Below are positions 9,090-16,739 of a stretch of 64,000 nucleotides of DNA, piece by piece; positions within the stretch are counted from its first letter, which is position 1; the number at the start of each line of letters is the position of its first letter. The notes beneath the pieces were generated by a model, which ran no database searches, was not told where the DNA came from, and saw nothing but the letters and a program-made list of their open reading frames with translations. The DNA lies in the NCBI RefSeq assembly GCF_005144585.1, contig NZ_SSMQ01000067.1, positions 1 to 64,000 of the forward strand, in the 5' to 3' direction. Both the position numbers and the translations under genes were made by a program. The DNA comes from Polyangium fumosum (GTDB taxonomy: Bacteria > Myxococcota_A > Polyangia > Polyangiales > Polyangiaceae).

Positions 9090-9480
9090 GACATCGGCGT
9101 CGGCGAGCCCGTGATCGGGGTGCACCCTCTTCGACATCGGAGTCGCCGAGCCCGTGATCGGGGTGCACCCTCTTCGACATCGGAGTCGGCGTGCCCGTGA
9201 TCGGAGTCGGCGTGCCCGTGATCGGAGTCGGCGTGCCCGTGATCGGAGTGCTCCCTCTTCGACATCGGGGTCGGCGTGCCCGTGATCGGAGTGCTCCCTC
9301 TTCGACATCAGAGTCCGCGTGCCCGTGATCGGAGTGCTCCCTCTCCGACATCGGAGTCGGCGTGCCCGTGATCGGAGTGCTCCCTCTCCGACATCGGAGT
9401 CGGCGTGCCCGTGATCGGGGTCGGCGAGCCCGTGATCGGAGTCCTCGCCCTTCGACCACGAAGTCAGCGAGCGTGTGGCG
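9090..9480. repeat. 43-bp minisatellite with internal 21-bp subunits
   Basis: The motif GACATCGGAGTCGGCGTGCC recurs with starts at 9090, 9133, 9176, 9261, 9304, 9347, 9390 and a partial copy at 9454. Successive spacings are 43, 43, 85, 43, 43, 43 and 64 bp; the longer ones equal 43 plus two, or one, extra 21-bp subunits (GTCGGCGTGCCCGTGATCGG plus one base). Copies are contiguous, with only scattered substitutions (T/A and G/C swaps). The length is not a multiple of three, so each copy shifts the frame, and the reverse strand stays open in all three frames. It looks like replication-slippage expansion. Confidence 0.85.
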
Positions 9481-9557
9481 CGGGACGCGCCAGGGTGAGG
9501 TGGGGGATGTTTCCGGACCTCACCCACCCCAACCCTCCCTCTCCACATGGTCTGAGC

Positions 9558-9574
9558 ACTGCGCGATGCGCAGT
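9558..9574. terminator. Small perfect hairpin
   Basis: ACTGCGC-GAT-GCGCAGT forms a 7-bp stem with a 3-nt loop. There is no T tract. It lies between two convergent genes, so a weak or Rho-assisted terminator is possible. Confidence 0.3.
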
Positions 9575-9676
9575 CCTTCCAAGGCGCCGGTGGCAAGATG
9601 AAGGAGGAGCGTTTCAAGCTGGCGACGGGGACGTTGCCCGTTGAACCGTCAGCGCCGCCGTCTCGGCTGAGGGGTC

Positions 9677-10408
9677 TCAGCCTCCGCCTCTCGGCCGAAT
9701 TCCAAGGAGCGCGAGCGCGTCGGCCCAGAGGGGCCAAAGCACCGCCTCGCAGAGATCGAGCGCCGGCCCCGCATACGGCACGAATCCGATCGCAATGCGC
9801 GACGACGCATGCACCAGCGTCTGCATCACCTCCGCATACGCCGCGGCCCCTTCCCCGACGAATGACATCGCCCCGGCAAATGCACGTACCGTCTCCACGA
9901 AGGAGCCCTGCTCCGGCCCGAGCACGATCGCCTCCCAACCATTGAGGCTCTCCTTCATCTGCTCCGCCATCTCGGCGAAAGCATTCTTCAGAACCCCATC
10001 CACCTGCGCCCGGACATCCGGCGGGATCGGCGAATCCAGGAACCAATCCGACGCATCCATGAACTGCCGCACGTACTCCGTGACGCGGATCTGCGCGGCC
10101 AGAAACGCTCTCGTCTCCGCCTGGGAAACACTCACCCGCGTGGCCAGCGCCTTCTCGATCGCCGCCGTGTTCGACCGCCACGCCTTTATATTCGTCACGA
10201 AGTCCCCGCGCAGGACCACCTTGCCGCCCTCGACGTCCTGCGAAAGCGCCTCGATCACCGCATCCGCATACGCCGCATAAGGATCCTTCCCCGGCTCGAA
10301 CGCCCCCGCAGTGCCCGAGACGTCGGGCACCTCCACCCACGGCACCTCGGACGACGTCAGCGAATCCTCGAACGGATCGTCCGGCGAAAACCCGGCCGCC
10401 CGCGCCAC
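9677..10408 (-). CDS. Pre-toxin domain fragment (polymorphic toxin lacking its tip)
   Basis: A protein of 243 residues from a GTG at 10408; the frame is open upstream to about 10565, so the start is uncertain and no good ribosome site is seen. It is helical and acidic with no signal peptide. The ending has IAIGFVPYAGPALDLCEAV, which resembles the pre-toxin segment that normally precedes the toxin tip in myxobacterial polymorphic toxins (form G-x-x-P-x-x-G-x-x-L-D-x-x-E-A). Here the protein stops about 20 residues later with a Gly tail, so no toxin tip remains. It is the third reading frame after the toxin and immunity genes on this strand, fitting a displaced, decayed cassette. A functional accessory role cannot be excluded. 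Confidence 0.5.
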   Translation of the reverse strand: MARAAGFSPDDPFEDSLTSSEVPWVEVPDVSGTAGAFEPGKDPYAAYADAVIEALSQDVEGGKVVLRGDFVTNIKAWRSNTAAIEKALATRVSVSQAETRAFLAAQIRVTEYVRQFMDASDWFLDSPIPPDVRAQVDGVLKNAFAEMAEQMKESLNGWEAIVLGPEQGSFVETVRAFAGAMSFVGEGAAAYAEVMQTLVHASSRIAIGFVPYAGPALDLCEAVLWPLWADALALLGIRPRGGG

Positions 10409-10556
10409 CCGCGAGCGGGAAGCGCGGTTCCTGCGAGCATTGCCGCTGCGACGGCGGTCGTGGAGGGTTTTCGGCGTCGTTGCGATTTGCGCAGCGGACG
10501 ACCGGCGCGCTGCTCGGGCCCGAGGATGCGCTGGGTTCAGGTCTACAGGCCGTCCG

Positions 10557-11090
10557 CTACCAGGTCACAGGCTGCCCGCTGGAGGTCTCGAGTTGTCCTC
10601 CTCCGGCATCGAGCCACGCCTGGGCATCCTCGCCGATGTACTCGACATACCGCGAATCACGCCGCTTCAACGATTTCTTGAGGGTGGTATGCACCATCCT
10701 GGCCCACTTCCGGAACGCCTCGCTCTTTTCCTCCCACCCGCTGTCTGGCTTCCAGAACTTGTCGACGTAGTACACGCGTCCCTCCCGCAGTCGGTTCCCT
10801 TTCAAGGAGCAACAACTGAACTCGACCACGGGCGAAGGATCGCTCTCCAGCGTCCAGTACCCCTGTGTCTCTACGTGGTCCATCACAATCGCGTCCAGGT
10901 CCTCGGGCCGCGCGAGGTAGAGGCCGTACCACTGCTCCCCGTTCTCGTAGAAGTTCAACGAGTCCACGACGCGCGGCGACGCGGAAGGCGACTTCCAGAG
11001 GAGGATGATGAAGTCCGTCCGTTCCCGGAGCCGCTGCTCGAGAGCTGCCGTGTCTTTGGGCGTGATGTAGAAACATGATTGATGTCCCAT
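10557..11090 (-). CDS. Putative immunity protein of the upstream lipoprotein toxin
   Basis: A soluble protein of 177 residues. ATG 11090 follows GAGGAG with 4 nt spacing; a GTG at 11102 overlapping the toxin stop is the alternative. It has an alpha/beta layout with WYGLYLARPEDLDAIV, a C-x-L-KGNRLREGRVYYVDKFW stretch and a helical W-A-R-M segment near the end. I do not recognise a named family. The position, directly after a toxin gene with 8 nt between stop and start, is the main reason for calling it an immunity protein. It would act in the cytoplasm or at the membrane by binding the toxin tip. Confidence 0.6.
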   Translation of the reverse strand: MGHQSCFYITPKDTAALEQRLRERTDFIILLWKSPSASPRVVDSLNFYENGEQWYGLYLARPEDLDAIVMDHVETQGYWTLESDPSPVVEFSCCSLKGNRLREGRVYYVDKFWKPDSGWEEKSEAFRKWARMVHTTLKKSLKRRDSRYVEYIGEDAQAWLDAGGGQLETSSGQPVTW

Positions 11091-11098
11091 GGCTCTCC

Positions 11099-12520
11099 TC
11101 ACTTCTCCTTGTTGTACGGATGAAACGTCGGCCGTTCACCCGTCGCGCGCTCCACGTCGTCGAGCGCCTGCCGTTCACGCGCCACCGGCTGTCCGTCCTT
11201 GGTTTGTTTTCCGACCTGGTGCCGCTCCACGACCTCGTTCCCACGCTTTCCGGCAACGTCCACATAGCGGTTTTCCTTGTGGCCGCCCGGGGTTTTGACG
11301 CGATCCTCCTTCGCCGGTTCGAGGCCGCGCTTCTTGACGTTCTCCGTGACCTCTCTCACCTTCGCCTGGTGCGCATCCCCGCCGTTCCTCCCATTCGGAT
11401 TCGGCACGCGCCTCTCATTCGCCGCCGCGCCCGTATTCGCCGGTGACGCCTCTCCCGCCGCCGCGCCGTTTGGCTTCGCGCCGTTTGGCTTCCCGAAGGT
11501 CCGCGTCTTGGTCCGGACCTTCGTCTTCGGCGGGGGCTGCGGCGGGCTCGCTCCCCCACCGCTCCCCGTGGACAACGATTGCCCATTGTGCGTCCCAGCG
11601 GGCTTGTTCTTTCCCTCCTGAAAGTTTTTGTGCCTTGCATGGCAAACTCCCTGGAGGCACTCGTAGGCTCGTTCGAGCTGAGCCATCTCCTCCGGGGGCA
11701 AGCTCCCGTCGTCATACCGCCAGACTTCACCTGGGGGCACCTGACTCGGCGCGGGCACGGGCGCCTCGACCGGGCGCGGCTGGTTCTCCGCGACGATGGG
11801 CTCCGTGTCGCCCCGGCCCCGGTGGAGGAGGATCCTCGTGCAGGTCCGCCCGCCCGTTTTGCTACGCCTTCGCGTCTGGCCCGGCTCTACGTACGCCGTG
11901 CAGCGATGCACCTCGACGCGCCTCTCCACCGCGGACGCGCCGCGCGGATTCGGTCGCGGCAGCGGCTTCGGCGGCTCGTCCTTCCGGGCCTCGTCCTTCT
12001 TTGGTTCGCCCTCCTTCTCCTTTGCCGCGAGCTTCTCCGGCGCGGGTGGCGGCGGCGGTGGTTTGTCGCAGGGCAGATCCTGGAATGCAATTCCCAAAAG
12101 CTTTCGGCTCTCGGGTGGCGCGCTGGCATCAAGAATGAAGATGGCCTTGGCCTCGCGGCTCTCCAGAAGCGCGTCGAGCGGCAGGGACGTCGTTCGAGGT
12201 GTTCCGTCCCCGCGATCGTACCAATAACGCGCATTCGAATCGACCTGGGGATGGCGCCGGCATATACGGAACAAGCGCTTTCCGTTCGGCGTCGCCTGCG
12301 CCCACGTCTGCGTATACGCGGGTGTCGCGCCGCACCCGAGAAGCCATGCCGAGACGCAAATCGCGCCGAGGAACAAAAGCCCAAGCCGAAAGAACCGCAG
12401 CAGCGCCGCGCAAATGCGGCCCTGCCCTTCGTCCTCCCCGAACGACCACAAACACCCAGGCAACACGACGCCCGGCGCCGCGACGACGAGCGCCGCGACG
12501 AGAAGATCCCCTCGTCTCAT
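11099..12520 (-). CDS. Lipoprotein polymorphic toxin (Sit-like) with endonuclease-like C-terminal domain
   Basis: A protein of 473 residues. ATG 12520 has a strong AGGAGGGG site 6 nt upstream. The N-terminus carries two hydrophobic segments, each ending in a cysteine (LPGC at about residue 23, LLGC at about 62), so it is a lipoprotein or is inserted twice. A long Pro/Lys linker (about 150-210 and 310-380) leads to a basic C-terminal domain with RYVDVAGKRG, VVERHQVGKQTKDGQPVARE and RPTFHPYN. That tip is typical of polymorphic-toxin nucleases; nuclease action is inferred. The lipoprotein, linker and tip order is that of SitA toxins, which move between cells by outer-membrane exchange. The next gene is its presumed immunity partner. 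Confidence 0.7.
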   Translation of the reverse strand: MRRGDLLVAALVVAAPGVVLPGCLWSFGEDEGQGRICAALLRFFRLGLLFLGAICVSAWLLGCGATPAYTQTWAQATPNGKRLFRICRRHPQVDSNARYWYDRGDGTPRTTSLPLDALLESREAKAIFILDASAPPESRKLLGIAFQDLPCDKPPPPPPAPEKLAAKEKEGEPKKDEARKDEPPKPLPRPNPRGASAVERRVEVHRCTAYVEPGQTRRRSKTGGRTCTRILLHRGRGDTEPIVAENQPRPVEAPVPAPSQVPPGEVWRYDDGSLPPEEMAQLERAYECLQGVCHARHKNFQEGKNKPAGTHNGQSLSTGSGGGASPPQPPPKTKVRTKTRTFGKPNGAKPNGAAAGEASPANTGAAANERRVPNPNGRNGGDAHQAKVREVTENVKKRGLEPAKEDRVKTPGGHKENRYVDVAGKRGNEVVERHQVGKQTKDGQPVARERQALDDVERATGERPTFHPYNKEK

Positions 12521-12757
12521 CTGGAACCCCTCCTGCGATGAGCTGTGGCCTATCTATCAGGAAGACGAACGGGTCGGGCAAGACAAAACACGAGGTGGGC
12601 AGACGTTGTCTGTCCGGGGTCGGCCCCTTTTGCCGACCCTCACCGCGCCGGAGCGTTGCCCGGCGAGGCGCCTTCGAGAGGAGACCAATGCTCAGGCCGC
12701 GCGGAGAGGGGGAAGGGGGGTGAGGTTCGTGGAACCCCCTCTTCGGCGAGGATGGGA

Positions 12758-13831
12758 TCAGGGCCCGGGGCCGGGATCGGGAGCGGGAGCGGGCCCGGGA
12801 TCGGGCGCGGGGGCCTGGTCGTAGATGCTCGGGCTGCATGTACCCCAGTTGGCATTGCAGCCCGTGAACCCGAGCGACTTGCAGTCGACCTTGTCGATCC
12901 GGCCGGCGTTGCAGACGACGATCGAATCGCCCTCGCACTTCGAGTTGTCCCCGTTGAAGGGCTCACACTCGTTCCCAAATCCGCAGAAGTACGACGCTCC
13001 CGCGCTGTTGCAGACAGACCCCTTCACGAGCTTGTCGCAGTCGACCACCTGCTCGCCTCCGTTGACGCAGGCGCGCAGCTCCGGACCGTCGCACGTGAGA
13101 CCTGAGCTGTAGTCGATCGTGAGACCACCGCCCGTGTCCGACTGGCACGTCGCGCCCGTTCCCACGCACCCGACACCGCCGAATTGCAGGTCCTTGCACG
13201 CGAGCCCGTCATCAGCGCAGACAGGGCCGCTCGTCTCCACCTCGCCCGAGCACACCCGGGGCGCGCCGTCCTGGCAAACCTCCTTGAACGTATCGTAGCT
13301 GCACGCCGGCCCAGCTTGAACGCTCGTGTCGACGCAGTCCCTCGCCTCCTCGGAGCACGCGCGGCCGATCACGCTGCAATCGACCGTGAAGGCGAGCTGG
13401 TCGTCGCACACCTTGAGCACGTTGCCCGTGCAGGTAGGCATGCAAGGACCGGAGAGATCGACCTTCAGCCCGAGGCACTCCTCAATGGCCTTGCAGCCGT
13501 TGTTCTTGCTCGCGAGGCACTTCGTGTAGTTCCGGACGTCGAGCTCGTCGCTGTGGACCCCGCGCTCCGCATAAAAATTGCGGAGCCAACTGTCCACACG
13601 GTCGTCGGGAACGCAGCTCGCCATGAGGATCGCCGCTTTCAGGACGTCGTCCGGATCCTTGGCCCCGGGCGGATCGACCGGGGTGCCGCCGCCGGAGCCG
13701 CCAGAGCCGCCCGCGCCGCCGGAGCCGCCCGCGCCGCTGCCATTGCCGACCTCGGGTCCACACGCCAGGACGAACCCGGCGAGGACCGAGGCCCAAAGAA
13801 CTGTCTTTCGATGGAGCATGGTCCTTTTCAT
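12758..13831 (-). CDS. Cys-rich lipoprotein with Gly/Ser linker
   Basis: A protein of 357 residues from ATG 13831 (a second ATG at 13819 has AAAAGG just before it and is possible). The signal peptide ends in FVLAC, a lipobox. A Gly/Ser linker follows, then about 270 residues with roughly 30 cysteines in spaced pairs such as CKAIEECLGL, CTGNVLKVCDDQ, CSGEV and CNAGRIDKVDC, repeating a C-x-G-x-V-x-x-C-x-x-x-x-x-x-x-D-C-x-x-x-G scheme, which suggests disulfide-stabilised repeats outside the cytoplasm. The tail is PDPGPAPAPDPGPGP. It starts 4 bp after the VWA lipoprotein gene, so they form an operon. Function unknown. Confidence 0.8.
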   Translation of the reverse strand: MKRTMLHRKTVLWASVLAGFVLACGPEVGNGSGAGGSGGAGGSGGSGGGTPVDPPGAKDPDDVLKAAILMASCVPDDRVDSWLRNFYAERGVHSDELDVRNYTKCLASKNNGCKAIEECLGLKVDLSGPCMPTCTGNVLKVCDDQLAFTVDCSVIGRACSEEARDCVDTSVQAGPACSYDTFKEVCQDGAPRVCSGEVETSGPVCADDGLACKDLQFGGVGCVGTGATCQSDTGGGLTIDYSSGLTCDGPELRACVNGGEQVVDCDKLVKGSVCNSAGASYFCGFGNECEPFNGDNSKCEGDSIVVCNAGRIDKVDCKSLGFTGCNANWGTCSPSIYDQAPAPDPGPAPAPDPGPGP

Positions 13832-13835
13832 CCGC

Positions 13836-15170
13836 TCAGTTCGCGCCGCCCGGGTCGCAGGCGAAGAGCACGGCGACCTTGGCCGCAGCGTCGTTCTTGA
13901 GCACGCCGCAGGTATCCGGGCAGAGGATGATCTGGTTCGCGGCCTTGTCGATGTAGAACGAATCCGCCGCGCACGCCGCCGCGTCCGCGACCTGCTTGAA
14001 CTGCTTGTTCGGGGACATGTCGCCGGGCGTGTAATCGACGACCACGCTGGCCAGATCGACGGTCGTGCCCTCGGGCGGATCGGGGATCCCGAATTCGCAG
14101 GCGACCTGCGCGCCGGCGACGACACCTTCCGCGATCGCCTTGAACACGGCGTCGTACGAGGTCGTGTCGCAGAGCGGGAACTTGAGCCCGCCCGTGAGGT
14201 TGCTCAGGCCCTGATAGCCAGTGCCGGGATCGGCGGCCGTCGGGCACTTGCCCGTGATGACCGGGTCGGTGGGCTCGTACGGCTTGTCCGCCGGGTCGTT
14301 GTAGGCCATCGCGACGATGCTGTAGAAGCGATAGTTGCGATTCTCGGCGGTGCCGAAATTCTCCGGCGAGAGCGCGAGCAGCGCCGTGTCCCAGTTCGTC
14401 GCGGCCGTGTTCCCGCCGTTGACCGAGTTGCTGTCGTTGTAGGTCTTGCCGCCGTAGCTGCAGTTGACGCCGTCGTCCGTGAGCTCGATGAACGTCTTGA
14501 ACGCGTCGGGCCGCAGCCACTCCTTCCAGCCCGTCGGCGCGAAGCCGTACTCGTCCTGCACGCCGTACGTCGAGAGGACCTTGCAGAGCGAGTCGTGGCT
14601 CGCGACCTCGACGCTGTAGTGGTAGAATTTGCCGGGGTTGTTCACGGGCGACACCGGCGGGGGCGTGCAGCCGCCCGCGGGAATGCCGGAGAGCGGCGCC
14701 TCGATGCACACGCTCTGCGCGCTCGACGCGTTGCCGTGCCTCGCAATGAGGATGACCCGGTAATCGAGCCCGCTCGCCTCGAGGATCTGCGCGAAGTTCT
14801 GGTTGATGTTGTTCTGAACGCCGATGATCTCGGCCGACATGCTGCCGGAGTTGTCGATCAGGACAATGACGTCGACCGGCTTCTTGACGAGCGTCGCCTC
14901 CGAGCTCTGGCTCACGCACGCGCTGTCCTCGGTCAGCCCGCCGTCCCCCGGCCCTGCGTCGAAGAAGTTGATGTCGCCGCCCTCACCGCCATTGCCGCTG
15001 CCCCCCTGCCCATTGCCGCCGCCGCCCTGCGACGAGCCGGACGAGTTGCCGCCCGTGTTGGCCGAGCCCGAGGCCGTGTTGTCCCCGCCCGAGCAGCCCA
15101 CGCCGAGCGCCGCGCCGCCGAGAGAGAAAGCAGCGAACGCGCAAAGGAAGATGGTTTGTTTCGTGCGCAT
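13836..15170 (-). CDS. VWA-domain lipoprotein
   Basis: A protein of 444 residues from ATG 15170, with GGAGG 6 nt upstream. The signal peptide ends at LGVGC; a long Ser/Gly/Asn linker follows. A von Willebrand A domain begins with VDVIVLIDNSGSMS (MIDAS DxSGS) near residue 100 and contains the ELTDDG strand. Its interior has conserved Cys residues (CIEAP, CTPPP, CKVL, CSYGG) and the C-terminus holds CEFGIP, CPDTC and CDPGG. Such proteins are anchored at the outer membrane or cell surface of myxobacteria and bind metal-dependent ligands. The next gene starts 4 bp downstream. Confidence 0.85.
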   Translation of the reverse strand: MRTKQTIFLCAFAAFSLGGAALGVGCSGGDNTASGSANTGGNSSGSSQGGGGNGQGGSGNGGEGGDINFFDAGPGDGGLTEDSACVSQSSEATLVKKPVDVIVLIDNSGSMSAEIIGVQNNINQNFAQILEASGLDYRVILIARHGNASSAQSVCIEAPLSGIPAGGCTPPPVSPVNNPGKFYHYSVEVASHDSLCKVLSTYGVQDEYGFAPTGWKEWLRPDAFKTFIELTDDGVNCSYGGKTYNDSNSVNGGNTAATNWDTALLALSPENFGTAENRNYRFYSIVAMAYNDPADKPYEPTDPVITGKCPTAADPGTGYQGLSNLTGGLKFPLCDTTSYDAVFKAIAEGVVAGAQVACEFGIPDPPEGTTVDLASVVVDYTPGDMSPNKQFKQVADAAACAADSFYIDKAANQIILCPDTCGVLKNDAAAKVAVLFACDPGGAN

Positions 15171-15343
15171 GTTATTCCTCCGAGGTCCAAGCATCGGGCA
15201 GCACGCTTCTGGATGCAAGGACTCGAAGCTCCTGTTCGTCCCCAGGCCCCGAGAGGGGTACGTCGAGCGAGGCCGACCGACGCATCGAGCCGCGCAGCAG
15301 CCTGGGGAACACCCTCTGACGTGCACGCGCACGAGCCCGTGGT

Positions 15344-15349
15344 TAGGCT
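15344..15349 (+). promoter_or_regulatory. -10-like TAGGCT, leaderless arrangement
   Basis: TAGGCT ends 7 nt before ATG 15357. No Shine-Dalgarno is present. It lies in the 186-bp gap to the divergent VWA lipoprotein gene. Confidence 0.4.
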
Positions 15350-15356
15350 CCGCCGC

Positions 15357-15803
15357 ATGGCCAACGCCGAACCGAAGGGTCGCATCGTCACGGACAGCCG
15401 GCGCATCGCGGAGATCGCCCGCGGCGCCAAGCGGGTCGCCGTCCTCGGCATCAAGACCGAACAGCAGTCCGAGCAGCCCGCCTTCTACGTGCCCGCGTAT
15501 CTCCAGGGCGCGGGCGTCGAGGTCGTCCCGGTCCCCGTGTATTACCCCGACGTCACGCGTATCCTCGGCCAGCCCGTGGTTCGGCGCCTCGCGGACGTGC
15601 CGGGCGAGATCGACATCGTCGACGTCTTCCGGCGCCCGAGCGACCTCCCGCCGCACGTGGACGACATCCTCGCCAAACGCCCGAAGGTCGTCTGGTTCCA
15701 GTCGGGCATCCGCAACGACGAGGTGGCCACGCGCCTCGCCGCTGCGGGGATCGAGGTCGTGCAGGACCGTTGCTTGATGGTCGAGCACCGGCACGCGCGC
15801 TGA
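15357..15803 (+). CDS. CoA-binding protein (YccU-like)
   Basis: A protein of 148 residues, the usual length of stand-alone CoA_binding domain proteins. It has the Rossmann-like opening RVAVLGIKTEQQSEQPAFYVP, then VEVVPVPVYY, DIVDVFRRPSDLPPHVDDIL and KVVWFQSGIRNDEVATRLAAAGIEVVQDRCLMVEH, which match the family block by block. The family binds CoA or a related nucleotide, with no enzyme reaction established for the single-domain members. Start chosen because it is the first ATG after the -10-like hexamer and begins the domain directly. Confidence 0.85.
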   Translation: MANAEPKGRIVTDSRRIAEIARGAKRVAVLGIKTEQQSEQPAFYVPAYLQGAGVEVVPVPVYYPDVTRILGQPVVRRLADVPGEIDIVDVFRRPSDLPPHVDDILAKRPKVVWFQSGIRNDEVATRLAAAGIEVVQDRCLMVEHRHAR

Positions 15804-15813
15804 AGCGATTCGA

Positions 15814-16629
15814 CTATTTGGCGAGCTCGGCCTGGATGGCCTGGACGATGGGGTTCGTGTCGAAGCTGTCGTTCGGGTTCTGCGGATCGTCACCGGGATA
15901 GGTCGACGAGGTCCACTGCGCCACGAGCTTTCCGTCCTTCGAGATCAGGTACTTGTGGAAGTTCCACAAGGGCTCGATCGTGGACGCGGGGCCGGGGTTT
16001 TGCTGCGCGAGGATCCATTGCCACACGGGCTGCGGCACCTCGGGCCCGGCGCCGTCCGGATCCTTCACGTGGTCGATCGCGAATTGCTTGAAGCTCAAAT
16101 GGTAGCTGTCGATGCACCCGCCGATCTGCTCGTCCGAACCTCCTTGGTTGCCGAAATCGTTGCTCAAGAAGCCGAGCACGTGGAACGCCTGACCGCTGAA
16201 GCTCTCCGCCAAGGCCTGGAGGCCCGCATATTGTGGCGTGTAGCCACAAGCGGCCGCGGTGTTGACGATGAGCAGGACCTCCCCGCGGTACTTGCAGAGC
16301 GGCACCGGTTCGAGGTCGTTCACGTCGTAGGACTCGACCGAATGCTCGTAGAGGCTGCCCGGCGCGGCGGGCGGGTCGCAGACGAAGCCCATCGCCCCGC
16401 CGGCGCCGCCGGATCCCACGCTCGCCGAAGAACTCGCTACCGCGCCCACGCTCGACGAGGACGAGGCGACCGTCGTCGTCCCCGCATTCCCGCCTGATCC
16501 CGGGCCTGCCACGCCTCCCGTGCCGCCCTCGCCGCCCGCGCTCTCTCCGCCGCCCGAAGAGCACGCGAATGCGCCGAGCGTGAGGGCCAGGGCGACGCAC
16601 CACCGCTTCCCATCCTCCAAGATAACCAT
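15814..16629 (-). CDS. Glutathione-peroxidase-like lipoprotein
   Basis: A protein of 271 residues from ATG 16629, with a GAGAGG site about 9 nt upstream. A lipoprotein signal (ALTLGAFAC) is followed by a Gly/Ser/Thr linker of about 70 residues. The C-terminal domain is a glutathione-peroxidase fold: VLLIVNTAAACGYTPQYAGL has the peroxidatic Cys in place of the more usual NVAS-C/U-G context; later come a W-x-x-x-x block and LWNFHKYLISKDGKL, the family's WNF-x-K-F-L motif. It should reduce peroxides outside the cytoplasm, probably with thioredoxin-like partners. Export of a GPx on a long linker is unusual. Divergent from the kinase gene. Confidence 0.82.
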   Translation of the reverse strand: MVILEDGKRWCVALALTLGAFACSSGGGESAGGEGGTGGVAGPGSGGNAGTTTVASSSSSVGAVASSSASVGSGGAGGAMGFVCDPPAAPGSLYEHSVESYDVNDLEPVPLCKYRGEVLLIVNTAAACGYTPQYAGLQALAESFSGQAFHVLGFLSNDFGNQGGSDEQIGGCIDSYHLSFKQFAIDHVKDPDGAGPEVPQPVWQWILAQQNPGPASTIEPLWNFHKYLISKDGKLVAQWTSSTYPGDDPQNPNDSFDTNPIVQAIQAELAK

Positions 16630-16739
16630 CTTGAACGCCTCTCCGCGGCCCGAGGCCGCTGGCAAAAGATTCGGCGAGTCTACCAAAAAGATACCTCGGA
16701 CCGGAGACCTTGTGCAGAATGCGGGGTCGTCGAGTCGCG

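Larger units (their letters stand above)
9066..9676. other. 611-bp intergenic region between convergent genes
   Basis: It holds the 43-bp minisatellite (9090-9480) and a short hairpin (9558-9574). The reading frames that cross it, on both strands, are products of a stop-free repeat and not genes. A C-rich tract (about 9522-9543) lies between the array and the hairpin. Confidence 0.7.

Noticed and set aside
9007-9459. Repeat-coded protein on the minus strand
   Set aside because: The 43-bp period shifts the frame at each copy, so the same DNA is read in all three frames. No start site or homology supports it.
9090-9480. Possible CRISPR array
   Set aside because: Units are contiguous, with no unique spacers between them and no cas genes in the window.
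7365-10340. A 991-codon open frame on the minus strand
   Set aside because: It lies antisense to the VIT-VWA and GMC genes, crosses the minisatellite, and has Arg/Gly-rich composition without domains. It is a GC-rich shadow.
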